This document shows, piece by piece, positions 1 to 10,766 of a stretch of 64,000 bases of DNA. Position 1 is the first letter of the stretch, and every line of letters begins with the position of its first letter. The stretch is from Alnus glutinosa (lineage: Eukaryota; Streptophyta; Magnoliopsida; Fagales; Betulaceae). Under the pieces are notes generated by a model that was given only the letters and a program-made list of their open reading frames with translations, was not told the DNA's origin and made no database searches. Position numbers and translations under genes: made by a program. The stretch spans positions 4,296,001 to 4,360,000 of the forward strand of contig NC_084888.1 of NCBI RefSeq assembly GCF_958979055.1, in the 5' to 3' direction.

Positions 1-153
1 TGTCACATAAGTTATGTGTCAAAAAAACAAACTTTCTCGACGTCAAAGCTATGACAATAGAAATAGGTAAAGAATTAAAGGTCATGAATGGTTTCTTTTT
101 TCTTTCTTTTTCTTTTTTTTTTTTTTGAAAAATAAAAAATAAAAAATTAAGTG
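1..153. other. AT-rich window edge, no gene
   Basis: This short stretch holds a small palindrome at the very start and a long T run, then ends where homology to the BAHD gene begins at 154. It does not match the part of the acyltransferase gene that should lie here (14641-14787), so it is either foreign DNA next to a truncation or the end of an inserted element. No coding sequence is seen. Confidence 0.5.
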
Positions 154-480
154 AACATGATTGCTTGAAAGACGCCGGAAGAAGTTAGGAAGTATTTGGG
201 TGATTGGGAGAAAAATCCTTGGCGGCTGGGGAACTTTAGCAGCTCAAGTACTACAATATTGCTTACGGGAAGCTCACCGTGGTTCAATGCGTACGGTAAT
301 GACTTTGGTTGGGGAAGGCCCGTCGCGGTGAGAAGTGGTGCTGCGCAAAAGCTTGATGGGAAGTTGAATGTGTTACCTGGGAAGGAAGAGGGTAGCATTG
401 ATTTTGAAGCTTGCTTTCTGCCTCAGACGCTGAAAGCCACGGCAGAGGATGCAGACTGTATGGAGGCTGTGGCCACATGA
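154..480 (+). pseudogene. BAHD acyltransferase 3' fragment
   Basis: This is the last quarter of a BAHD (HXXXD-type) acyltransferase gene. From 154 to about 527 it aligns with 14788-15168, the end of the gene at 13792-15126, with about 11 substitutions by eye. It retains the DFGWG motif that closes the family's active-site channel. The N-terminal half and the HXXXD motif are absent from the window. A TCA-to-TGA change puts a stop at 166-168, in frame with the gene. A 7-bp deletion near the end moves the stop to 478-480. The only Met-started reading in frame begins at 196, inside the domain. It is a non-functional remnant of the partner gene in duplication copy 1. Confidence 0.9.
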
Positions 481-527
481 ACTAACTAAACTCTTCATTG
501 TGTGTAAAAGCTGGTGGCTTTTCGTAG

Positions 528-649
528 GGGATTATGTTTACTTTTTTCAAATAAAATATAGCTATCTTATATTATTAACCACACTAACCTAACTTATTTT
601 TTTTTAATCATAATAAACCTATTAAATAATTTATTGGACATTAATTACA
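528..649 (-). mobile_element. MITE end plus Ty3/gypsy LTR fossil piece
   Basis: This is the copy-1 counterpart of 17718-17835. Bases 528-548 are the right end of the MITE described at 16433-17739. Bases 549-649 are an inverted long terminal repeat piece of a Ty3/gypsy element. It is a broken fossil only, and is useful because it shows these insertions were present before the segmental duplication. Confidence 0.6.
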
Positions 650-1204
650 GAAGTGGTGAGTGGACCACCCCTCATATGCTTTAGCTTTCTTTTTCTTTTT
701 CTTTTAGCATTTTTTGTATTTCATAAAATTTTAATTATGTAATCAAAATCTTATATCATTTTTGTCAAGAGATTGACAAAAAAATTAACAAGATGATGAT
801 CTAATTAAAATTTTCAAAAATCTGTAATTGTTATCAAAAAATTAATTAATAAAAACCAAAATGGTTAATTTATAATTAGAAATCAAGTTGATAACTTCAT
901 TTTTTATTTTTATTTTTTGTTCCATTTTTAAGAAGCGAATTTAGAAAAGTTTTGAATACTAGACGTATATTTTCCAGTCCTTGGACCGGACAAATTGAAC
1001 CCCATCTTCACCCACTAGAGCTAGAGCTGATCATTCACCGAAAAGAGACTTGAGAGAGTTTCCTTTTTCAATTGATTTTCGGTGAGTGACTAGCCATAAA
1101 GGCTGGCGCCTTTGCTTTATTCTTCTTTCCTCGTATTCTCTCACCTTATTATGAAGCATTATTGCCTCTTTTATTTTTAGATGCGGGACAACCAGCGGGG
1201 TTGT

Positions 1205-1390
1205 GAAAGGTGGATTAGGTTTCTCAATAATTATTTATTTAAATTTAAAAAAATTCAAATGGACGATTATGAAAAATTATTTATAAGATTCATCTGATCA
1301 AATAAAAATTAGAGGTGAGTTTTATAAGTGATTTCTCACAATCATTTATTCGAATTCTCTCAAATTCGCACAAATAATTATAGTCGATAC
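1205..1390. mobile_element. Fold-back MITE, pre-duplication copy
   Basis: The two halves are imperfect inverted repeats built around a stretch meaning roughly 'AATTCTCTCAAATTC...ATAATT' at the right side. A diverged version is at the equivalent place in copy 2 (about 18310-18440). A third, better preserved member lies at 20985-21165. Boundaries are approximate. Confidence 0.5.
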
Positions 1391-1399
1391 TATCCTAGG

Positions 1400-2575
1400 A
1401 AAGACTCCATATACCTCAATATATATATATTATTTAATAATTATTTTTCTTGCTTTTAAGATTTTACATTTTATTGCTAGTAATAAATTTGCCAGAAGAT
1501 TTTTTTTAAAATTCAATTATATATATTTTTTCGTCTATGTTTAAAACTTTTCATAAGTCGTCAATAATTATATTTTTAGCATACATTTATAATTAAATAT
1601 ATTATAAATAAAAAATAAAATCATGTAACAATTTTAACCTGCATAGTAACTAATTTATATAGGCAAAATAATAAACCGGCATCCTTTAATAATTTCATAC
1701 ACCTAATATTAGTTTATTAATGTAAGTTTTTGTTGAAAAAAATAATAATACTATTTTATAAGTAACTCCTTTCCCTTAATGTTTTAAGAAAAGAAAAAAA
1801 GTTACTTTTTCGCATGGGAAAATGACCGAAAAAGAAAAAGTAAAAACAAAGAAAAGATCACAGCCACACCTTTTCATCTTCATCTCTTGTCAAAGATGTG
1901 AAACAGCCACACGTTTTCATCTTATTTCTGACATTTGATATACCCATTTAATGAAAAAAAAAAATAAAGAGCCATCTTTATACAGGAAAACAAAGGAAAG
2001 GCTTTACTCTTTAGAGCCAGAGTGGAGTGGAGAAGAGATTGCCGACTGTGTGCGAGAGATTGACGAATGGAGCGTAGGAGAGAGGCCGGAGGTTAGAGTT
2101 GGCTGGTGGTCAAGCGGGCGAGCTTGTAGCAGTGTCCTGCGCCTCCTAGGCTCCTACTTCTTGGCTGCCGGAGGAAATTGCAGCACATTTTAGAGAGTGA
2201 TTTTGGTAATTTGCTGAGAGAGATTGTTTTGTATTATTTTTTTGTTCAAAACAAAGAAAAGTGTTATTAATTTGCTTCTTCTATTGATTTTTCTGTGCGG
2301 GAGTTACAGAGTCTCAAATGGAGAGATTGCTCTTTTTTTTTTTTTTTTACGAACTTTTTGTGTTCCTAGGCATCTGACGGTTGGTTTTTCTATATATGTG
2401 AGGGTTCTTTAATCTATCAAAGGAAAAGATAAATCACTGTATTTATTTTTCTTTGGCAAAATCTTGTGTTCCTGGGCTTACGGTTGACTTATCCATGGGA
2501 TTTAGAGTTAATGCATTTTATTTTTGGGGGCCTTTTTCCACCGGAGGCCTTAAGCGACTGGAAGAGCCGGCCCTG
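1400..2575. mobile_element. Insertion with hAT-type 3' terminus
   Basis: This block is missing from duplication copy 2. Its right end (2563-2575) reads GAGCCGGCCCTG, the reverse complement of the CAGGGCCGGCTC terminus typical of a common plant hAT group, and the GGAGGCCTTAAGCGAC just before it is the usual subterminal sequence of that group. No matching left terminus or target duplication was found, so the element is truncated or the left border is misplaced. No transposase is encoded. Confidence 0.4.
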
Positions 2576-2647
2576 ATTATATTAGTGTACGTTGTTAAAT
2601 GTTAAGTACCCAGGTCTGGTCTGCGTAGCAGCGTAGAGATAGCAAAG

Positions 2648-3985
2648 ATGACAAACATTCGCTTCGTATCCACGAGTACCGTCCGGCCAGCGAGTCCCAG
2701 CGAGTCAACCCCAAGGATTGAGCTGACTCCATTGGATCTTCAATTCCTCTTAGCTGATCACATCCAAAAGGGCCTCCTCTTCCTCAAACCCACACCCTCA
2801 CAAGAAGAAAAACTAAAACCCACTCTCATTGATCACCTAAAGATCTCTCTGTCCCGCACATTGGACATTTTCTATCCTCTCGCCGGCCGCCTTGTCATGG
2901 TTGAAAACGACGATGAGACCGCCTCGTTCTTTGTTGACTGCAAAAACATTGGAGCCCAGTTTGTCCATGCAGTGGCAGATGGCGTCGCCTTGTCCGATAT
3001 CCTTCAGCCCCTCTACGTTCCAGATGTTGTCAACTCCTTCTTTTTGATGAATAGGGTGTCGAACTACGAAGGTGTTTCCAAGCCATTGCTAGCAGTGCAA
3101 GTGACTGAGCTCGTTGACGGTATCTTCATCGGTTGCAGTTTAAACCACAGCGTTGCGGATGGCACCTCCTTCTGGCGTTTCTTCAATACTTGGTCTGGGA
3201 TCTCTAGGGGTTCTGATCCCACATCACTTGGTCTGGGTCCTCCAATCACCCGATCGAGTTTTCTTGATGGTATTATCGATCTCCCCATTCGATTTCCTTT
3301 CCATGAGCGCAATGACATTCAGGAGAAATCCATTGCTCCACCTCTGAAACAAAGATTTTTTCATTTTTCAAAGGAGAAAATTCAACAACTTAAAGCAAAA
3401 GCAAATGCTGAAATGAGCACCGACAAGATATCGTCCCTTCAAGCGGTTCTGGCTTATCTTTGGCGTTCTGTGGTTCGCAGCCGCCGTCTCAATGTCGATG
3501 AAGAGGTTTGTTACTTCGTAGCTATGGGAATGAGGCAAAGATTACAACCACCATTGCCGGAAGAGTATCTAGGAAACGCAATTCAATCTGGGAATGTAAC
3601 GGCCACTGCAGGTGATCTTCTTGAACACGGACTAGGCTGGGCGGCTTGGCAGATAAACAAGACGATTGCTTCTCAAACAGAAGAAGAAGGAAGGAAGTAC
3701 GTGGAGGATTGGATAAAAACCCCCAAGCTTTTAACAACCAGTGCCGTGCTAATTAGTAATAAATTGTCCACAGGAAGCTCGCCGCGGTTCAATGTGTACG
3801 GTAATGACTTCGGCTGGGGAAGACCCCTCGCGGTCCGGAGTGGTGTTGGGAACAAGTTTGACGGGAAGTTAACAGTGTTTCCTGGGCCAGAAGAAGGAAG
3901 TATGGATTTTGAAGCTTGCCTCTCGCCTGAGACGCTGCTGGCAATGGCAGACGATGTAGAGTTCAACGAGGCATTGGTCTCATAA
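2648..3985 (+). CDS. BAHD acyltransferase (At3g50280-like)
   Basis: A single-exon gene for a 445-residue acyl-CoA-dependent acyltransferase of the BAHD family. Such enzymes move an acyl group from a CoA thioester to an alcohol or amine of a specialised metabolite in the cytosol. The catalytic HSVAD (HXXXD) starts at His167, and DFGWG lies at 387-391. Both are intact and the length is normal. The N-terminal wording (VSTSTVRP, RIELTP.DLQ) places it with the uncharacterised At3g50280/EPS1-like clade. The start is set by agreement with the paralogue at 18598 and by a stop just upstream in the leader. The protein is about 92 % identical to that paralogue, but a Trp found in both other copies (TPWDL) is Leu here. 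Substrates cannot be read from sequence. Confidence 0.93.
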   Translation: MTNIRFVSTSTVRPASPSESTPRIELTPLDLQFLLADHIQKGLLFLKPTPSQEEKLKPTLIDHLKISLSRTLDIFYPLAGRLVMVENDDETASFFVDCKNIGAQFVHAVADGVALSDILQPLYVPDVVNSFFLMNRVSNYEGVSKPLLAVQVTELVDGIFIGCSLNHSVADGTSFWRFFNTWSGISRGSDPTSLGLGPPITRSSFLDGIIDLPIRFPFHERNDIQEKSIAPPLKQRFFHFSKEKIQQLKAKANAEMSTDKISSLQAVLAYLWRSVVRSRRLNVDEEVCYFVAMGMRQRLQPPLPEEYLGNAIQSGNVTATAGDLLEHGLGWAAWQINKTIASQTEEEGRKYVEDWIKTPKLLTTSAVLISNKLSTGSSPRFNVYGNDFGWGRPLAVRSGVGNKFDGKLTVFPGPEEGSMDFEACLSPETLLAMADDVEFNEALVS

Positions 3986-4007
3986 ACTTCCTTGTGAACT
4001 TTCTTCC

Positions 4008-7000
4008 ATGCATGCAAAAATTATGAAGGTGAACTTAAACTAGGAATCACTTAGTTTAAATGTCATGTGACGTAATATAACACAATACTTATTATTTTGC
4101 GTAAAGTCATCAACATTATGATTCCACTCTTGTTGTAGGTGAACACCCAATTGCGGTAAATGACGATAATCGAGCGGGAGATGACGACGAAACACAAATA
4201 TGAAGGTGTGTTAAGTAACAATATTTAGTTGCACTTACTTTTTACCAATTTTTGGATTACTTTATCATTTTCCCATCCCACCTAGCCTCCTAGGTTTAGC
4301 CTTTGTAATTGTTGTTGCTAACTCGACTTATGTATATGGTTTTGTTAGTTAATATTTACTCGCCACTTTCCTATAGAATTCATTCAACTTATGATCAATA
4401 GAGCATCTTGAAGCATTTGGCAGTTAGCATCCACTAAACTGTGTCGAATATCTGATTTGTACTGTAATTCATAGATACTTAGAGATTTTGGAGGTATTTA
4501 ATGAAGATATTGACTTATTGATGGATGCAAGTCCATGGCTATGATAAAAGAAGACTTATTGTCTAGCAAATGTGTATCTGGATTTAGCAAATGGCTGATT
4601 CTGTGTATTTTCCTAGGGCTTTGTTAAGTTAACTCTGATTTCATGAGGCCTCTTGGATGATTATTTTGATCATATTTTAGGTTGCATTGCAGCTGACTAA
4701 CTTTCCCCTTAATAACACATAATCTAAATGTTGAAGTCTAGCTAATTAATGACTATAAGTTGACGGACATTGACGGTTGATGTTTGGTTTATACTGCTGG
4801 ATACTTGGTGAAGTATCAGAGATTTTGTGTTGATGTCGGTTTTTTTCTCCTTCAGCCAAATATTTTCATATAGTAATTAGATGGTGTAATGCCTTTTCTC
4901 TGGGGGCATACATAAATAGATTGGATATTTCTTTGCCTTTGCAGGAGTTTAACTTACAAGATTTATGGTACTGTGTTAAAAAATTCTGATTTGTTGTTGG
5001 AGACAGCATAGAGTCTATGGATGACTTTTGTTGTTAATCTACACATGCATTTGGACTCTTGTGCTTAAATAATTGAGAGTAGGAGGAACACTTCTATTCG
5101 TACTTCACTAGCTAGGTTAATTTAGACATTCATGGATTGTGAAGCCGGTTTTGGGTTTTTAGACAGAATATTGACGATGGTTTTATATGTTTTTCGCTTC
5201 CAAGGATCTTGTCAAAACTGGAATATTGGATTGGATGTGTTCAATTAGAAACAATATAATCTGTTAGTCTTTGTACGTAGTATTTGTTGCAGATTTTTTT
5301 TTGTAACTGAATTGGTTTTGATTTGTTGTTTGTTAAGTTATGTACCTAGTGCTTCTTGCATCTATGTGAAGATCTCATCCCTCTCACTTCGAAATACTGT
5401 AAATAGCTTCCTTTAATTTCTAGCCAACAATTATCATGATTTTGAGAAACAAATTAAGTGGAGGGGGATGAAATAGTACTCATTCAACCCCTTAATTAAT
5501 TAATTCCCTCCTCTCGATCTCAACAAGTTTGCATTTTGCTCTTATTCTAGTACGTGCATGTATAGCCATTGCCCACATGGAACTAGAAATAAATAGAAAG
5601 GAAAGCAGGGGAGCTTCTTCCTGTTTTATTAAAATTACAGTGCCTGAGTTTTCTTTCTTCTCTTTTGATAACAGATAGGTTATGCAATTTGTCTGCTGGT
5701 CTATTTCTTCACTTTTATAGTTCTCTTAGCTTCTTGGTTTAGGTATATTTTGCTTAAGTACTTGTTAATTGTTTATGAAACCTGGAAGCCCTTTTCCGTT
5801 TACTCGTTTGTTTGTTTGTGGGCTAGCTTGAAGCAATATTCATTAGATGAACTACATAGATTTAAAGATTGTTTGTTTATACTTGTTCCATCCATGCATA
5901 AGCATCAAAACCAAAATGTTCCTTAATTAGAACAGACAGACAAAAATGCTTACAATTTGTATGAGATAAAGATATTGTCCATATATATATATATATATGT
6001 TAAGTTTGATGTGCGATCCTAGTTGTAATGTTTTGACTACTAGTACTAATTTATTTGACTATTATATGGATGACCCTAACATTTTGTTCTCCTAATTGTA
6101 GGATTTAGAGCAGTTGTTGAATTTCATTGGTGCAGAACAAGGCTAATATATATATACAACAGGATGTCAAGCAGAACATGCAATATGATGTTTTGGTCTT
6201 CTTTTTTGAAATTTTTTGTAATTAATGAGTTGAAGCAATGGTACTATGAGTACATTACTTTTAGGTGTTTGCGTATTTTGAAACAATGGTACTATGAGTA
6301 CATTGCTTTTAGTTGTTTGCTTATTTTGAAACAATGGTGCAATATATACCCAAAATCTGAAGACAGTATTCTGGGAAGTTCATACTAGAATTTCTGGTTC
6401 AAGAAAGTTTAAGAAGACTAGGGAGAATATTAGCATTTGTCAATTCTGGAACTTAGCAGCTTGCTCTGTGTTGTAATATTAGTTCCAGTTTGTTTCAGTT
6501 GTATGCAATTGCTGTAGTTTTTTGCTGTTATGTTGGTATTGGTGTTTGTTGTTTTGCTTTGGTGTTGTTTGCTGCTACATATATATTGCTGTTATAGCTG
6601 GTTTTGGTTGTAATGTTGATACCTTTTCACTTTGGTGATTCATAGTTGCTAATAATAATAGCTTACTTACTCATCAAAAAAAAAAAAAAAAATGGTTCAA
6701 TATATATATACACGACTACATTGTTGGCAATCTAATGATGTAATATAGTATTTTGTTCATATGATTTTGTTTTCGATTAAGTTAATTTGCAGATGTTTTA
6801 TGAGGTAAAAACAGATTTAAAAAATGAGGAAATTTCATATTTTATGACATTTACACAAAAAATGTCATAAAATTTAAACATCCTTTATACATTAGGCGTC
6901 ACCAAATAATGACGTCTCATATATAAGCGACATAAAATTTGAACGTCATTTATACCGTTGCCGTCATAAAATAATGACGTTTACTATGTAAGTGTCGCCA

Positions 7001-7264
7001 AAAAAATGCGTCATTTACACAGAAACGACATTATTTGCAATTTATGACGCTTACAGAAGAAGTGTCGTTAAAAATATATTTACGAAGCTTATGAAAGAAG
7101 TGTCATAATTACTGAATAAGGGTCGTTAAAAAAAAATTCCAAACCTGTGCCCACACGACACTTAGCAAGCGTTGCTGAATAAATGATACCAATGTATTAG
7201 CTACGCTTTTTTCGTGAATAGTGACGTTTAAAAAGTGTCAGAAAATGCCGATTTTTTTGTAGTG
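4008..7264 (+). mobile_element. CACTA (En/Spm) element, right part
   Basis: The right end at 7264 is the reverse complement of CACTACAAAAAAATCGGCA, a classic CACTA terminus. The 400 bases before it (about 6830-7264) are packed with short GTGTCGT/ACGTCA-type subterminal repeats in both orientations, as usual for these elements. The left limit is set only by loss of homology to copy 2 at about 4007; no CACTA left end is visible, so the element is truncated or its left end was not recognised. A possible last transposase exon is 4139-4203: a splice acceptor followed by 20 codons of an acidic tail and a stop. The stretch 4204-6160 looks like intron or UTR. Confidence 0.6.
6232..6343 (+). repeat. 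48-bp tandem repeat in CACTA element
   Basis: Two full units of 48 bp (6232-6279 and 6280-6327) and part of a third start with GAAACAATGGTACTATGAGT or a close variant. They lie in the 3' part of the CACTA element, outside recognisable coding sequence. Confidence 0.8.
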
Positions 7265-7324
7265 TCCTTTTTCTTCTAATTTTTAAATTATTTTTAACTT
7301 CTATTCTAAAAGTAGTTTATTTTA

Positions 7325-7772
7325 GGGATAACTTCACAAAATAGTACCGAAGTATACACCGTTTTAAGATAAGGATGCTAAACTAGCAAACGTCTTAAAC
7401 TGGGGTATCCAAATTTCTAAACGTCTCACTTAAGAGTACTCCATTATGATTTGCTATTAAATCCTAACAGAGTACCCAAAATACCCTCAATTTTTTTAGG
7501 AAAAAAAATGTTGGGATCTAGGTGTTGGTCAAAATTTAACGGAATTTACAAAAATGTCCATGCCTTGATCTTTAAAAAATTTTATAAATTTTTTTAAATA
7601 AATAAACACAGGGGTATTTTGAAAATTTTTACAAAATTTAATAGCAAATCTAATAGAGAACCCTTAAGTGAGACATTTGAAAACTTTAATACCCTAGTTT
7701 GAAACCTTTGCTAGTTCAATACCTTTATCTTAAAACGGCATATAATTTGATACCCTTTTATGAAGTTATCCA
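7325..7772. mobile_element. Mutator-type MITE, 448 bp
   Basis: It has long imperfect terminal inverted repeats of about 140 bp beginning GGGATAACTTCA, flanked by a perfect 9-bp target duplication TTTATTTTA at 7316-7324 and 7773-7781. Nine-base duplications and long inverted ends are the mark of Mutator-like elements. No transposase is present. It is inserted 60 bp beyond the CACTA end. Confidence 0.85.
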
Positions 7773-7781
7773 TTTATTTTA

Positions 7782-8376
7782 CGTCGAAAAAAAATCTCTA
7801 TTTGATGACTTTTTCCTATACTTATGAATTTCATTGGATTCACAAAAAGTATACAGAAAATGCACTTCTTTTCTATATATATATATTAGTTATTTTTTTT
7901 ATTTTTTTTTTGGCTTTTTATTGTTTGTGGTTATGTTCTTTTGTAAATTTGACAGTAAATTCAAGGAAATGATGGTGAGCGAGAGAGCTTACTACGTTGT
8001 TTTTAGCACGGAGTATTAACCATATTAATATTATTATTAAATTTCGAGAGAACAAAGTATTTTGTAGTTGATCTAGAGGAAGTGGTATTATGGTTAGGAT
8101 ATGATGGCCGGATTGTTTTGTTGGTTGGGTTTTGTTTATGTTGCTTAGTAAAGATATAGGGACATGCTAAGCATTCATCCTCTAAGTATCTCCTACATAC
8201 CCATTTGCATACATTTTCTGTTTTTTGTTTTAATTTTTTGTTCTAATTTATATATTATTATTTTGTATTCAAATTGATGATTTTTTATTTTATATTTTTT
8301 TGAAAATTTTACACTCAATTCATGGAAATGAAGGTGACATAGAAGAGTTTCCTATGTAGTTATTTATTGAATAGCG

Positions 8377-8407
<31 letters not shown>

Positions 8408-8668
8408 TTGTTTTTGTTTTGTCTTTTTTTTTTTTTTTCTTGTAATGTACATTGTTTGTTACATATTTAATTGATGGACAACATTGGTTTTTAAGGTTTT
8501 ATAAATGGATTATTTGATTTTTTTTTCTCATAATTTTTATTGAGATTTTGGTAGTCAATTAGTTAATTGAGTGAGGGGGAAGGAAATTTGTTACTGATAA
8601 TCCCTTTAAGACCGTTCAAATAAATTACAATGAATAAAAATACCGCGCATAGCGCAGGATACAAGTTA
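7782..8668. other. AT-rich spacer with (CTT)n microsatellite
   Basis: No gene is seen. A CTT trinucleotide run occupies about 8379-8407, followed by poly-T. The small open frames here are AT-rich chance reading frames. Confidence 0.5.
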
Positions 8669-9052
8669 AGCATTCCTAGCAGCTTCCTTTCCTTTTCCCT
8701 TCATTTTCCCTAAATGTAGGGTATAAAACTACTTTTTGCTTCCCTATCAAAAAACACCCCACAGCAGCTTCCCTTCATTTTTTCCTATATCATTAAAATA
8801 TTATTTTGTTACTTTTACTTTAATTAAAAGTAAGAAAAGAAAGAGATAAAGTAAGAGAGAGATTATATTTTTAGAATAAACAATTGAATGGGAGGTGAAT
8901 AGTGCTTCCCAATGCATTGGAAAGCACTGTTCACTTCATAGGGAACAGATAATTGTAGGGAAGCTGCTGTGGGATGATTTTTTTGACTTTCTTAAAATTT
9001 TCTCTAAAATTTAGGGAACAGATCCCTTGTAGGGAAGCTGCTAGTAATGTTC
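8669..9052. mobile_element. PIF/Harbinger (Tourist-like) MITE, 384 bp
   Basis: The ends are inverted repeats around CATTCCTAGCAGCTTCC and its counterpart CATTACTAGCAGCTTCC, bordered by TTA on both sides (8666-8668 and 9053-9055), the target duplication of PIF/Harbinger elements. The interior has further inverted matches around CAGCAGCTTCCCT. No coding capacity. Confidence 0.7.
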
Positions 9053-9538
9053 TTATGTCATTAATTGGCCAATGTCTATTGTCCCATCATTGCATATCAA
9101 AATTTAATAATTAGATTTGTTAACACAATGACCTCACGAGTCACGACAAACGTCCGGTAAAAGAGATTTGCAAAAAAAAAAACAAGTGACGGTAGAACTA
9201 TATCTAATGTTTAAGTTATCAAAGGTAAGAACTAAGAAGGAGGGAATCAAATAACAAAATGCAGGTGAAAGCATCTAGAGTAGGCATATCTATAACAGAG
9301 ATTTCTCCATTTTTATAGAGTTGTCATTTCCATCTCCAATTGGTGACTGGACTCAGTATAGTAAATGCAGAAGGTTAAAAACCAATACGAAAGGAAAGCG
9401 GTGTATTGTGCTTATACACATGATACTCAATGAATCCATGCTTCAGTTCAGGCTTTTATCGAGTCAAAACCACATACTCTCTGTGAGTTGATGAACCTTT
9501 GACTGAATCTAAAACTGTCTTTTCGTAGTTTGGTTGTA

Positions 9539-10606
9539 TTAAAGTTCATAGGTCTAATTCACTCTCAAAAGACGCCTTAAGAGATGAGGGGACACCATAA
9601 CTTATAAAGAGGCCAGGTGAATGTAAACTAACCAATGTGAGACATTTTTAGACACCCCTCGCGTGTAGCACTATTGGCCAAACATGTTAGGGGTGAAAAG
9701 GCGGTTACGGTTAGTGGTTATTGGCCAAAACCACTAACCGTAACCGCCTAGGCGGTTAGCTAAAATCGCCAACTGCTTAGGCGGTTGGCAGTTATGAAAA
9801 AACCGCCGGTTGACGGTTATAAACCGGCAACCGAAAACCAGTTTTATTTTTTTTTATTTTAGCCTTTTTCTGTTGGTGTCCTACCGCCTACGTCGATCGC
9901 CGATCATACAAAAACAACTAGTAGATTCACATCATCAACCACAAGGATTCAGATCTAAGACCTAGAATAACAAATCAAGGACTAGAATAACAAATCAAGG
10001 TACAAATATTCAAATCTAAGAAGCAATACGATCTCGATGACCTGGTGAAGGCGATCCAATCTCGACGAAGGTGACACGATCTCGGCGACACGATCGGACC
10101 ATTGGTAAAGGCGGCACGATCTCGGACCATCGATGACGGCAACACGATCCCGACGACACAGAGAGACTGAGAGAGTGAGAGTCGAGAGAGAGGGGGAGGT
10201 GTGCGGCGCATTGGGAGTGAGAGAGAGATTTTGTTTACAATAGGAAGAATTAGGTTTTGTTTTAAAACCATATAAACTAAATAATAATAATAATAATAAT
10301 AATAAAGGCGGTTAGCAGTTATAACCGCTAATCGCCTTTGTAGGGCGGTTAGCGGTTAACATTTTTACGGCGGTTTTAACGGTTTTGCGGTTATACGGTT
10401 AGCGGTTAGCGGACGGTTATTTCACCCCTAAAACACGTGGACAGAACGAGGGGAAAGTCTAATAATTGAAATGAACTGACTTCGATATCATGTTAAAGTT
10501 CATGGGCCCAATTTACTCTCAAAAGACGCCTTAAGAAATGAGGAGACATTATGACTTATAAAGAGGGCAGGTGAATGTAAAGTAATCAATGTAAGACACT
10601 TTAAGA
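9539..10606. repeat. Inserted repeat of about 1.5 tandem monomers
   Basis: This insertion is absent from copy 2, where the empty site reads GGTTGCAAGGG. It is flanked by GGTTGTA on both sides (9532-9538 and 10607-10613). After the nested hAT element is removed it contains a monomer of about 205 bp starting TTAAAGTTCATAGG and a second partial copy from about 10494. The wording (GATATCATGTTAAAGTTCATG) is that of a repeat I have seen in many dicot genomes, but I cannot assign it to a class. It lacks TG...CA ends. Confidence 0.65.
9688..10430. mobile_element. Non-autonomous hAT element, 743 bp
   Basis: Terminal inverted repeats TAGGGGTGAAA (left) and its complement (right) are flanked by 8-bp target duplications AAACATGT (9680-9687) and AAACACGT (10431-10438), which differ at one base. 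Subterminal GCGGTTAGCGGTT-type repeats occur on both sides. Eight-base duplications and these ends define the hAT superfamily. The interior has no transposase; the open frame at 9975-10271 is not recognisable. It is nested inside the repeat insertion 9539-10606. Confidence 0.88.
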
Positions 10607-10766
10607 GGTTGTAAGGGATGTCTTTTGTGCAAACTAAAGTGTCAAAATGACTTGATTTAACATATACATATGTGATCATTACATCCTTTTGAAAAGATGC
10701 TTCCATGTATTTTAAATTGCACGAATGAATATCGCACTTACGCAATTATAAAAGGTTAATTTGCTC

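Larger units (their letters stand above)
650..2647. other. Upstream region of BAHD gene 2648
   Basis: The first part, to about 1390, matches the region upstream of the paralogue at 18598, apart from small local differences. The stretch about 1400-2575 is absent from copy 2 and is an insertion. From 2577 the match resumes and covers the probable promoter and 5' leader. The leader ATG near 2599 is followed by an in-frame stop before the start at 2648. No other gene is seen; the open frames at 1951-2193 and 2224-2412 show no family resemblance. Confidence 0.5.
154..10766 (+). repeat. Segmental tandem duplication, copy 1
   Basis: Blocks here match 14788-22167 in the same order and orientation. 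The matching pairs are 154-527 with 14788-15168, 528-1390 with 17718-18440, about 2577-4007 with 18515-19950, about 9076-9537 with 21557-22014, and 10607-10766 with 22015-22167. Non-matching stretches are explained by insertions in this copy (about 1400-2575, 4008-9070, 9539-10606), by a deletion at 527/528, and by insertions in the other copy. Matching blocks differ by roughly 3 % in coding parts by eye and more in AT-rich parts. Confidence 0.85.

Noticed and set aside
3673-4017. Minus-strand open frame opposite the BAHD gene (also 19620-19994 and 14694-15032)
   Set aside because: They are antisense shadows of the conserved C-terminal coding region; the plus-strand protein is clearly the gene.
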